A stretch of 64,000 bases of DNA from Lysobacterales bacterium (GTDB taxonomy: Bacteria; Pseudomonadota; Gammaproteobacteria; Xanthomonadales; SZUA-5). Made by a program: the position numbers and the translations under genes. The notes under the pieces are model-generated. The model saw nothing but the letters and a program-made list of their open reading frames with translations, was not told the DNA's origin and searched no databases. The stretch covers positions 51,125-115,124 of the forward strand of contig JALHMH010000014.1 in the NCBI GenBank assembly GCA_022844165.1. Direction: 5' to 3'. Shown here piece after piece: positions 37,037 to 45,090 of this stretch (the stretch's first letter is position 1; the number at the start of each line of letters is the position of its first letter).

Positions 37037-37468
37037 ATGCGAAAGTGGTTTGGAAGTCTGGCTATCGCCCTGGCACTCGCCGGGTGCGCAAAGGACCCCT
37101 CGGAAGACGCGCTGTTGGCGGCAATCGACAGACTCGAGAGCGCGGGTGAAGCGCGCGACGTCGGCGCATTCATGGAAGGAGTTGCGGACGATTTTGCTGG
37201 CAATGGGACGGAACTCGACCAGACTGGTTTAGAACGCTATCTCCGGTTGTTGGCGTTGCGCCATCAAACGATTGGCGTGACGCGAATGGCGACCAAAGTC
37301 GACGTCACCGGTGAGCGCGCCGTGGTCACGATGCAGTTGTTGCTGACGGGTGGTGCCGGCGGGCTCTTGCCTGAGTCGGGTCAGTTGCTCGACACTGAGT
37401 CGACGTGGCGTTTTGTCGACGGCGATTGGCATCTGGCGGGCGCGCGCTGGAAACCGGCCGGTGGTTAG
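37037..37468 (+). CDS. small lipoprotein with NTF2-like domain
   Basis: The 143-residue protein has a lipobox (LALAGC, Cys17) after a short signal peptide MRKWFGSLAIALALAG, so it should be anchored to the envelope. The rest (DALLAAIDRLESAGEARDVGAFMEGVADDFAG...TWRFVDGDWHLAGARW) looks like an NTF2-like fold. Function unknown. The ATG at 37037 is preferred because GGAGG stands seven bases before it and the signal begins there. Codes divergently from fadD. Confidence 0.75.
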   Translation: MRKWFGSLAIALALAGCAKDPSEDALLAAIDRLESAGEARDVGAFMEGVADDFAGNGTELDQTGLERYLRLLALRHQTIGVTRMATKVDVTGERAVVTMQLLLTGGAGGLLPESGQLLDTESTWRFVDGDWHLAGARWKPAGG

Positions 37469-37524
37469 CTCGCGACATTCGAAGTTGAACTGCTTCCTTC
37501 TTATTTTTGACCTGGTGAGTCTTT

Positions 37525-38352
37525 ATGTACGATCGACCGTCACGCGCAGCGGGCTCCAATCCTTGGCAACAAGCCGCACCCCGGACGACTGAAGCGCCAG
37601 GTTACGACCGCCGTGCGCAGCGTCAGCGTGAAGTTCGCATATTCGGTGTTGCTGCGTGCGTCGCGGTGGCAGAAGACCGATTCGAGGCGATTCGCAAAGT
37701 GCATGTCAATCGCCAGCGCGCCAACATGTTCGGCGATCTTCTGGCGCGTCTGGCTGCAACCCGGGTTGGGTACAACCTCGTCGAAGACGACGATCTGGAG
37801 CGCCTGACAGGGAGTCAACATCATGAAGGCATCGTTCTTGATCTGGAACGCAAAGCACAGCCGACACTGGCGACGCTCAAGAACGTCTGGCAGACGGCGC
37901 CACGTGCATTCGCGCTGGCCTTGGTCGGCGTCGGCAATCCGCATAACCTCGGTGCGATCCTTCGTAGCGCCGTGCATTTTGGCGCCAGCGCGGTGCTGAT
38001 GCAGCGTACACATGCAATCCCGCTATCGGGAGCGGTGTATCGAGTTGCCGAGGGCGCCGCGGAACGCGTCGCGGTGAGTCTGTTCGACAGTTTCGCGGAT
38101 CTGCAGATACCGGGCATGCCACTGTTGGCGACCACGGTCAATGGGGAACGCTCCCTGTTTGCCGAACACATGCCCCAAAAGTCGGTCGTCATGATTGGCG
38201 CCGAAGGCCCCGGCTTATCTGCCGAGGTTGCTGCGCTTGCCAGCACGCGGTTGTCGATCCCCGGCACCGGCCGCGTCGACAGTCTGAACGTTGGCCAGGC
38301 CGCAACCCTGGTGATGGCCGAATGGTGGCGATCGGTACGCGAAAAGCGCTAA
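37525..38352 (+). CDS. TrmH/SpoU-family RNA 2'-O-methyltransferase
   Basis: The 275-residue protein is a SPOUT knot methyltransferase. Motif I is GNPHNLGAILRSA, motif II VVMIGAEGPGLS, motif III RLSIPGTGRVDSLNVGQAATLVMAEWW. An N-terminal substrate-binding-type domain (about 36-115, with RANMFGDLLARLAATRVGYNLV) precedes it. The target RNA (tRNA or 23S rRNA) cannot be told. Start ATG 37525 with 20 residues of basic leader; a shorter start is possible. It converges on the GFE-tail gene. Confidence 0.88.
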   Translation: MYDRPSRAAGSNPWQQAAPRTTEAPGYDRRAQRQREVRIFGVAACVAVAEDRFEAIRKVHVNRQRANMFGDLLARLAATRVGYNLVEDDDLERLTGSQHHEGIVLDLERKAQPTLATLKNVWQTAPRAFALALVGVGNPHNLGAILRSAVHFGASAVLMQRTHAIPLSGAVYRVAEGAAERVAVSLFDSFADLQIPGMPLLATTVNGERSLFAEHMPQKSVVMIGAEGPGLSAEVAALASTRLSIPGTGRVDSLNVGQAATLVMAEWWRSVREKR

Positions 38353-38438
38353 CAAACGACTGAGCAGAATTTCCGTCGGATTTCGGTATGAGGCAAGCGG
38401 AAGAAGTCAGCTGGCCTGACCGTGGTTCGTCTGAGCAC

Positions 38439-39674
38439 CTACTCAAAGCCGTTGCCGAACAGTTCGCGGAATTCGAACTGCATTTCGCCGGGCGAGCCGG
38501 GTGTGAACAGACGCAACGTATGACCTGAAATCTGTTCGGGCGGACGGTTGGCCTCGAACCAAAAACTGTACATCGTGCCCCAGCGGATCGCATTGCCGTT
38601 CGACGGCGACGCTGTAAAGACCGGCGCTTGCCACTGGATCAGGTTTCCGTTCGTGGTGACGGGCCAGTCTGCTGTGTCATACGGTTCGTTCGAGTGCGAA
38701 TTGACATCGCGAAAACCGATGTTGGAGAAGATCGTTGCGCCTGCGAAGTTGATGCCGAGGCGATCAGCGCTGCGATCCGAATTGAGATTGTGCACAGCGT
38801 ATTCATAGCGCCAAAGCGTGCCGGGAGTGACCTCAATGACTTTGCGCGCCACATGAAAGCGTTGCACGATGGCGCCCGGCACGTCGACATTGACCAGCTG
38901 GACCGTGGGATCGATCGCCTGCCAGCCTTGAATTGCCGCGCGTTGACGCACGGTCGTTCCTTGGACGAGTAGATTGAACTCGGTTCCGCTGACGAGGACT
39001 TCGCGATACGAAGCATTGTTCAACGCATTGCCGCTCGCAGCATCATCCGGCGCCACGTAGTGGCCTTCCACGAAATAACGCGCTCCGCCATTCAACGCCG
39101 GATCGACGTCGACCTCGGCCACTGCCATGCGTTGATTCCAAGCCTGAGCGGTCGAGCCGCCGCCGCCGATCGGATGTGGAAAAACGCCAGTGGTGGCATT
39201 GACTTCTGACCGTCGACCTAGCGGGCGAGAGCCATTGAGACCGGATCCATACGGATCAGTGCAGCCAACCCCCAGTTGATTGCCTCCCAGTGGTGGCGCC
39301 TGGCAGCTACCCGTGCCGCATCCCGATTGCGAAGAGTTGGTCGAGACAAAGCCGTGTTTGAGCCAGCTGGCGCCGATCTGCTCGAAACGATCGTTCTTGA
39401 GGCGATAAACGTTCTGGGCAATCACCGGGTGATCGGCAGAGGTCGTACCCAGGCCGCAGCCCCCCGCGTTGTCGCACCAATTCAACGGCTGCGTGCCGAT
39501 GTTGCAGGACACTGTGCCCACGGAATACCCGCGGATACCACCGGCTGCCCCGTAGTTACCGACGCTGCTCAGAGTAAAAACAGTGACATCGGGGCCACTC
39601 TGAGCGCTGGCAATCCCCCCTGCGAAACACCAAAGTAGCAAGCTCCAGCGGTACCAACGTGTTGCAGCGTTCAT
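38439..39674 (-). CDS. secreted protein with GFE-type C-terminal tail, function unknown
   Basis: The 411-residue protein begins with a signal peptide (MNAATRWYRWSLLLWCFAGGIASA). The mature part is Gly/Ser/Asn-rich with paired cysteines (about 56-130) and a C-terminal half resembling extracellular proteins of Xanthomonadales-type genomes, ending LFGNGFE. That short tail is common at the ends of exported proteins in this lineage and may mark surface sorting or maturation, which is inference. No enzyme motif is seen. A GGGGGAGA ribosome site precedes the ATG. It is divergent from the CHAT protease gene across 119 bases. Confidence 0.7.
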   Translation of the reverse strand: MNAATRWYRWSLLLWCFAGGIASAQSGPDVTVFTLSSVGNYGAAGGIRGYSVGTVSCNIGTQPLNWCDNAGGCGLGTTSADHPVIAQNVYRLKNDRFEQIGASWLKHGFVSTNSSQSGCGTGSCQAPPLGGNQLGVGCTDPYGSGLNGSRPLGRRSEVNATTGVFPHPIGGGGSTAQAWNQRMAVAEVDVDPALNGGARYFVEGHYVAPDDAASGNALNNASYREVLVSGTEFNLLVQGTTVRQRAAIQGWQAIDPTVQLVNVDVPGAIVQRFHVARKVIEVTPGTLWRYEYAVHNLNSDRSADRLGINFAGATIFSNIGFRDVNSHSNEPYDTADWPVTTNGNLIQWQAPVFTASPSNGNAIRWGTMYSFWFEANRPPEQISGHTLRLFTPGSPGEMQFEFRELFGNGFE

Positions 39675-39759
39675 AAGTTCTCCCCCGGGAGAGCAGCATT
39701 GTCGCCGAACGCAAGATTGGTCGCCAGTGTGATATGTCATAAACACCTTTGACTATTTC

Positions 39760-39774
39760 CGCACCTCTGGTGCG
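39760..39774 (+). promoter_or_regulatory. short hairpin in the leader of the CHAT gene
   Basis: CGCACC and GGTGCG form a six-base stem with a TCT loop about 20 bases before the ATG. It could be part of a 5' structure or an operator half. Function is not known. Confidence 0.3.
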
Positions 39775-39793
39775 AACCAGGGAGGGTTCGCTC

Positions 39794-42700
39794 ATGGATC
39801 GAGCATGCAAGCCGGGGCATGGCTTTCGCCGATGGGTTGCCGACACGCGACAACAGTGTTCGGGCAATGTGCTTTTGTGTTCGAATGATGCGATTCCCTG
39901 TCGGAGTGGGTTCTTGTCGATTGAGTCAAGCCTTTTCGGACTGCGGCTGTTGGTCCTGTCGTTTCTGGTCTCGATCGTTGGCACTTCGAGCGCAGACGTG
40001 CTGGTCGTTGACGATGTGGCAGAGACTGGATTGGAGCGTGGGGACCGCATCGTCGAGTTGATCGGTTCGGGCATGCGTTGGCCTGTCGCTGATCCGCTTG
40101 CGTTTGAGCTGGCGTGGTTGGAGTGCTCCGCGCAGCGAGCGTGCAGGATCGAAATCGAGCGCGACGGCCGGCGCGAATCCCGCGCGCTTTGGATGGCGAG
40201 TGTTCCGGTGAAGGTTGCCGGCGATCCGCAGATTGATACGCTGGACGAGAGCGAACTGAGCCGTCTGGCTGCCAAATATCTCACCGAGGGCAAACGCGGC
40301 ACGGCCGCCTGGTACCAATTGCGGCGGGCCGAACGTGCCTTGCATTCTGCAGATCTGTCGGGTGCGGAAATGGCAGTGGGCGACGCCGCAGCCGCGGTGA
40401 CCGATCCGAACTTAGGATCGCTTGTGCGGATCGAGTTTGCGCGATTGCTTCTCAGCCATGAACAGACCGGACAGGGCGCTTCGCTGCTCGATGAGTTGTC
40501 GTCCATGACATTGCCGCTGGCGCTTGGCGCGCGCGTCGTGCGCTTGCGCTGCGGTTTGCACTTTCAACGTTCGGAGCTGACGTTGGCGGAAGCCAAGTTG
40601 CGTGCCATTGCTCATCGTGTGCGCGTCGAGGCTCCTGGGTCGCATCTGTTGGCCGGCCTGTTGAACAGCCTCGCTGTTGTGATTCGCCCGCAAGGACGCA
40701 TCGTTGAATCACGAGCGCTTTTTGATGAGGCGCGCCGAACCGCTGCAGCCTTTGCAGCACCATCGGTGATGGAGGTCATGATCGTGTCCAATATGGCCTT
40801 GCTGGAGCGTGCGGCCGGCGATCTGCCCAAGGCGGAGTCGTTGTTCCATGTGGCGCTGGCGATGCTCGAAAAGCTGCCGCCGCAGCCGGGTCTGCGTTTT
40901 GATACGCAGGCCAATCTGGCGCTGGTGTTGCTCGATCGCGGACGGACACGGGAAGCGGCGGCCATTTGGAACCTGGAGGTTCCAACGAACGATGCGCACG
41001 AGCAGGAACGGAACGCACGCGCCCAACAGAATCTGGCACTGGTCTTTGCCGCGCAAGGCAATCCTCGCGAGGCTGTCCGGCGTATGCGCATGTCGGTAGA
41101 CCATTGGCGGGTTGCCGCACCAGACTCCATCGAAGAAGCGAATGCGCGCCTGGATCTGGGCACCTTCTCCGTGGATATCGGCGCGTTTGACGAGGCACGC
41201 GAGGCGCTGGCTGAAGCACTGCGATTGCACCGCACGATCGCGCCGCAAGGCACAGGCGTGATCAATAGCTACGACGCTTTGGCGACATTGGCGCTCGCCA
41301 GGGACGATGCGAAGCGCGCCGAGCACTGGCAACGCCGGGCTCTGGCGCTGAGAAATCGAAGCGAACAGGCTGGATGGCGGCGCGACACTGCATTGACGCA
41401 ATTGGCACAGGCGCTGCACCAGCAAGGCAACAGCGATGCTGCACTCACGGCGCTGACCGAGGCGCAAGCGCATGCAAAGAGCACGGGTCGCGATGCGATG
41501 CTGGCCAATGCGTTGACGCTTCGCGGCGAGGTACTCATGGCACGTGGCGAGTCGGCTGCCGCGCGAACTGCGGCATGCGACGCGGTCGAGCGCATCGAAT
41601 TGCTGCGGGGAACCTCGCCCAGTGGCGCCGAGTTCCGGGCGCCGTTCACGCATCAGGCGGCTCCTATCTATCGGCGCTGCATGGATGCCGCGCTCGCCGT
41701 GGGCGATGTATCGGCGGTACTGGGCAACTACCAACGCGAGCGTCGTGGCGTTCTTCAAGCACTGCTCGTCGATCGCGATTTGCGATTTCGAGAACTGCCC
41801 GAGGGCCTGGCCAATGAACGCGGCGCGGCGCTCGCTGAACTTCAGCGCATCAGTGCGCAACTCGATACCGCGACCGAGAATCAGATTGCGGACCTGAAGC
41901 AACAGCGCGCCCGCGCCCGGGCGCAATTGAGACGTATCGATGAACGCATCGCAGTCGCGGTTCCGCAATTGCAACCATGGAGCGCTGAGGCTGCAGCGGC
42001 GCCGGCTCGGGCACCGGCGGGCCACACGGTGATTGCCTATTCCGTTGGCAAGACCGATACGCTGCGGATCGTGCTTAGCGACGGTTCGCCGCGCATCGAT
42101 CGATTGCCGATCGCGTCGGCTGATATCGAAAACAACGTCGCCGCTTGGCGGCAGGCCGTACTGCGTGGCGCGGCGAACGAACCTGCCCTGGCGCGGACGC
42201 TCCACCAGAGTCTGCTCAGTGGGCTCAAGACCGAGAAGACGCTGGTGGTCGTGCCCGATGGCGCGCTGCATCGGCTGCCCTTTGCAGCGCTGCTCGCACC
42301 GGACGGCCGGCGCTTGATCGAGGATCACTTTCTTGCCCTTGCGTCATTGCTGCCCGGAGAATCGCCGTGCGCGAAACCTTGTGGCGAGCGCGCTGGCATC
42401 GACCTGCTTGCGTTCGCCGAAGGGTCGGCTGTGGCCGGGCGCAACGCCCTGCCTGGCGTGGACATTGAGGTCGACGGTCTGCGCAAGCTCGGTTGGCCGC
42501 GAGTAGAAGTCCTTCGTGGGCCAGCGGCAACCGCCGACGCCTTGTTTCGCGAGGGCCCCAACGCTCGGCGCTTGCATTTTGCCGCCCATGGCGTAAACGA
42601 CGCGGCGTCGCCCATGGACAGCGCTTTAATGCTGCGATCCGGGGCTGCCGTGCAACCGTTGGCGGTTTGGCGCATTTTCGAAGAACTGCGACTCGACGCT

Positions 42701-43057
42701 GAACTGGTTGTTCTTGCGGCCTGCGACACGGCGCCTGGTCTGGCAGAGCGCGACGACGGGTGGCTTGGCCTGACGCGGGCCTTTCAATTTGCCGGCGCCG
42801 CGCAGGTTATCAGCGCGCTTTGGCCCGTTGGCGACCACAGTACGGCTGCCTTGATGGCCGGATTCCATCGCCATCTCGCTGCGGGCGCCGCGCCCGCCGA
42901 AGCGCTGGCGAAAAGCCAACGGGAGGCAATGGGCGCGGTCGAATCGATTGCCGAAGCTGCGCGCGGCGTTGGTGGTGTGAGCCCGGTTCGGCCGAGGTCG
43001 AAAGTCGGCTCGTGGGCCGCGTTCCACGTCTACTGGGCGCCGGATCGGTTGCAGTAA
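39794..43057 (+). CDS. exported or membrane-anchored PDZ/TPR/CHAT caspase-like protease
   Basis: The 1087-residue protein ends in a CHAT domain, a caspase-family cysteine protease fold. The catalytic pair looks intact: His932 in HFAAHG and Cys977 in VLAACDTAPG. Before it are a hydrophobic segment (about 48-64, LFGLRLLVLSFLVSIVG), a PDZ-like stretch (about 70-135, GLERGDRIVEL), a TPR array (about 170-560) and a coiled coil (about 665-720). GGAGGG precedes the ATG at 39794. A TTG at 39914 with its own GGAG would give an ordinary signal peptide, so the true start is unclear. It is divergent from the GFE-tail gene; substrate unknown. Confidence 0.88.
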   Translation: MDRACKPGHGFRRWVADTRQQCSGNVLLCSNDAIPCRSGFLSIESSLFGLRLLVLSFLVSIVGTSSADVLVVDDVAETGLERGDRIVELIGSGMRWPVADPLAFELAWLECSAQRACRIEIERDGRRESRALWMASVPVKVAGDPQIDTLDESELSRLAAKYLTEGKRGTAAWYQLRRAERALHSADLSGAEMAVGDAAAAVTDPNLGSLVRIEFARLLLSHEQTGQGASLLDELSSMTLPLALGARVVRLRCGLHFQRSELTLAEAKLRAIAHRVRVEAPGSHLLAGLLNSLAVVIRPQGRIVESRALFDEARRTAAAFAAPSVMEVMIVSNMALLERAAGDLPKAESLFHVALAMLEKLPPQPGLRFDTQANLALVLLDRGRTREAAAIWNLEVPTNDAHEQERNARAQQNLALVFAAQGNPREAVRRMRMSVDHWRVAAPDSIEEANARLDLGTFSVDIGAFDEAREALAEALRLHRTIAPQGTGVINSYDALATLALARDDAKRAEHWQRRALALRNRSEQAGWRRDTALTQLAQALHQQGNSDAALTALTEAQAHAKSTGRDAMLANALTLRGEVLMARGESAAARTAACDAVERIELLRGTSPSGAEFRAPFTHQAAPIYRRCMDAALAVGDVSAVLGNYQRERRGVLQALLVDRDLRFRELPEGLANERGAALAELQRISAQLDTATENQIADLKQQRARARAQLRRIDERIAVAVPQLQPWSAEAAAAPARAPAGHTVIAYSVGKTDTLRIVLSDGSPRIDRLPIASADIENNVAAWRQAVLRGAANEPALARTLHQSLLSGLKTEKTLVVVPDGALHRLPFAALLAPDGRRLIEDHFLALASLLPGESPCAKPCGERAGIDLLAFAEGSAVAGRNALPGVDIEVDGLRKLGWPRVEVLRGPAATADALFREGPNARRLHFAAHGVNDAASPMDSALMLRSGAAVQPLAVWRIFEELRLDAELVVLAACDTAPGLAERDDGWLGLTRAFQFAGAAQVISALWPVGDHSTAALMAGFHRHLAAGAAPAEALAKSQREAMGAVESIAEAARGVGGVSPVRPRSKVGSWAAFHVYWAPDRLQ

Positions 43058-43094
43058 GAGCTGCGCTTCAATCCCGGTCGATTTCTGGGCGCGG

Positions 43095-43949
43095 TCAGCT
43101 CCGCTTCGCCAGATACGTCGCAAAGAGCCCTGCGGTGATAAACATGATGAGCGAATACACCGCCGCCGGCACACTCATCGCCGAGGAGCCGAGCACCGTG
43201 AGCGCGATATAGATCGCAAGCGTGCCATTGTGTACCCCGATTTCCATTGCGATCGCCGTGGCCTGGCGCTTCGGCAGATTCGCGGCGAGCGGCGCGAAGT
43301 AGCCTGCGCCCATGCTGATCAGGTTGAACAGCAGACACGCCAAACCGACCTGCGCAAAATAGGTTGGCATCGTGTCCCACTCCTGGTACACCGACCACGC
43401 GACCAGCGCGACGAGCAAAAAGACGCTCAGGATCTTGAGCGGCTTCTCGGCGCCGGCTGCGATGCGGGGCAGTTGCGCGCGAATGATCATGCCGATGATG
43501 ACCGGAATGACAATGATCAGCCCGACCTCGATGACCTTGCGGAACGGTGGCGGAACATACTGATCGGAGTTCATGAACCAGGCGAGCGCGAACTGCACGA
43601 TCAGTGGCAATGTGAGCAGACAGAGCATGCTGTTGATGGCAGTCAACGTAATGTTCAGCGCCACATCGCCTTTGGCAAGATGACTGAATACATTCGCCGT
43701 TGCGCCACCGGGAGAGGCCGCCAGCAGCATCAAGCCCACTGCCAATTCCGGCGGCAATCCGAGAGCGATCGCCAAACCGAAAGCGACTGTCGTCAGCAGC
43801 AGCATTTGCACCGCCAACCCGATCAACACCGCTTTGGGATACACCACCACACGCTTGAAGTCGGCGACGGACAGGTCCAGCCCCAGGCCAAACATGATGA
43901 AGCCCAATGCGAGCGGAAGTAAGAGCGTGGTAACGATCGTTTCTTGCAT
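43095..43949 (-). CDS. bile acid:sodium symporter (BASS) family transporter
   Basis: The 284-residue membrane protein has about nine hydrophobic segments. BASS landmarks are LLPLALGFIMFGLGLDL, GLMLLAASPGGATANVFSHLAKGDVALNITLTAINS (Na+/substrate-site type) and EIGVHNGTLAIYIALTVL. Such transporters move organic anions with sodium; the bacterial substrate is unknown. The start at ATG 43949 gives MQETIVTTLLLPLALG; longer frames to 44042 are rejected. It converges on the CHAT gene. Confidence 0.9.
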   Translation of the reverse strand: MQETIVTTLLLPLALGFIMFGLGLDLSVADFKRVVVYPKAVLIGLAVQMLLLTTVAFGLAIALGLPPELAVGLMLLAASPGGATANVFSHLAKGDVALNITLTAINSMLCLLTLPLIVQFALAWFMNSDQYVPPPFRKVIEVGLIIVIPVIIGMIIRAQLPRIAAGAEKPLKILSVFLLVALVAWSVYQEWDTMPTYFAQVGLACLLFNLISMGAGYFAPLAANLPKRQATAIAMEIGVHNGTLAIYIALTVLGSSAMSVPAAVYSLIMFITAGLFATYLAKRS

Positions 43950-44216
43950 GGCAGGAATCCTGAGCTTGCAGACCGAATGGCGGAGAGCGACCGCTGAACG
44001 CGAACGCTCGCACTCTAGCGGACGATGCAGCCGCCGGGTCAATGTTCTTCGTCAGCAAGGCTCGATACGAAACGCGTGTCGGTGGCAAATTTGTGCCAGC
44101 GGTGTGGGTCGGACTTCCGGTCGGAAGGAATGCGAACACACCTCATGGCGCGGAATCCACCGACAAGCGCCAGGCTTCCAGGCGGTGCGCGCCCAAGATG
44201 GCGCGAGCCGACGAGA

Positions 44217-44975
44217 TCATTTCGGCACGAAGCGCCGCGTTATCAGGTGCACCAGCAGCGCAACCGCTAATGCCAGCGAAAACGCTGCGGCGATGCCCAG
44301 CTCAGCCAGCGTCGACGCCAGAACGGCGCAAAAGCAGGCAAACGAGAAATAGCCCCAGACCATCCCGCGCAGCAGCCGTGTCGCAAATGGACCGCCCGAT
44401 TGCCGGTGCGAAAAACCCACCAGCACGGTACTCATCACCGGAAACATTGCCAACAGGCCGCTCAAGCGCGGGCCCAGGTGCGCAGCACCCCAGGTCACCA
44501 CCAGCACCAGCGCCGTGGCGCTTCCAAGGCGCCAGGGCAGGTCGCTGGTCGCGGTCCTGCCAGTGATCCAGCGCGGCACGCTGGGAAACGCCAGCGGCAC
44601 CAGCAGCAGCGCCGCGATGACGCAGACGAAGGACTCCGTCAAGCTGGTATCCAGCTGTCGCAACCCGAGCACCGCCAGCGCGTACAGGCAAAGGGCAATA
44701 AACATGCAGTCTGGCCAGTGCCGTCGCTGCGCCGCCCACGCATAGGCGAGGTTGAACACCAGAATCGCCAGCACGGCGAGCAGGGTGCCGTGCGCCGCCG
44801 TCGCGGCAAAGGGCGTGCCCTGTTCCAGCGCGATGATCAGCAGGATCGGCCCGGACAGAATTGGAAACGCCGATAGCCAACCGGCCACATCCGGACCCCA
44901 GCGGCGACCGGCCAGCGTCACGCCGAGGATCAGCATCGGCACCAGGAGCAGCTTCATCAACAGCAACATCGTCAC
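44217..44975 (-). CDS. multi-pass membrane protein, function unknown
   Basis: The protein of about 252 residues has eight or so hydrophobic segments in two similar-looking halves (LLVPMLILGVTLAGRRWGPDVAGWLSAFPILSGPILLI and TWGAAHLGPRLSGLLAMFPVMSTVLVGFSHRQSGG). The repeated GPxxxGLLxxFPxxS pattern suggests internal duplication. I do not recognise an activity. GTG 44975 with GGAG eight bases upstream is taken as start; ATG 44969 and GTG 44984 are alternatives. Confidence 0.75.
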   Translation of the reverse strand: MTMLLLMKLLLVPMLILGVTLAGRRWGPDVAGWLSAFPILSGPILLIIALEQGTPFAATAAHGTLLAVLAILVFNLAYAWAAQRRHWPDCMFIALCLYALAVLGLRQLDTSLTESFVCVIAALLLVPLAFPSVPRWITGRTATSDLPWRLGSATALVLVVTWGAAHLGPRLSGLLAMFPVMSTVLVGFSHRQSGGPFATRLLRGMVWGYFSFACFCAVLASTLAELGIAAAFSLALAVALLVHLITRRFVPK

Positions 44976-45090
44976 AGCGGCCACTCCAGGTCAGGCGATT
45001 GCCGTAGCAGTCGAGGACAGCGATCGCTCACCAGCCAGTCGGCGAACATACGCTTTTCGATTCACGGCTGCGTTTCGCGAGAGCGCGACG

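Noticed and set aside
39727..39746. CRP-like site GTGTGATATGTCATAAACAC
   Set aside because: Only one half fits TGTGA; the second half is poor, so it was not listed as a site.
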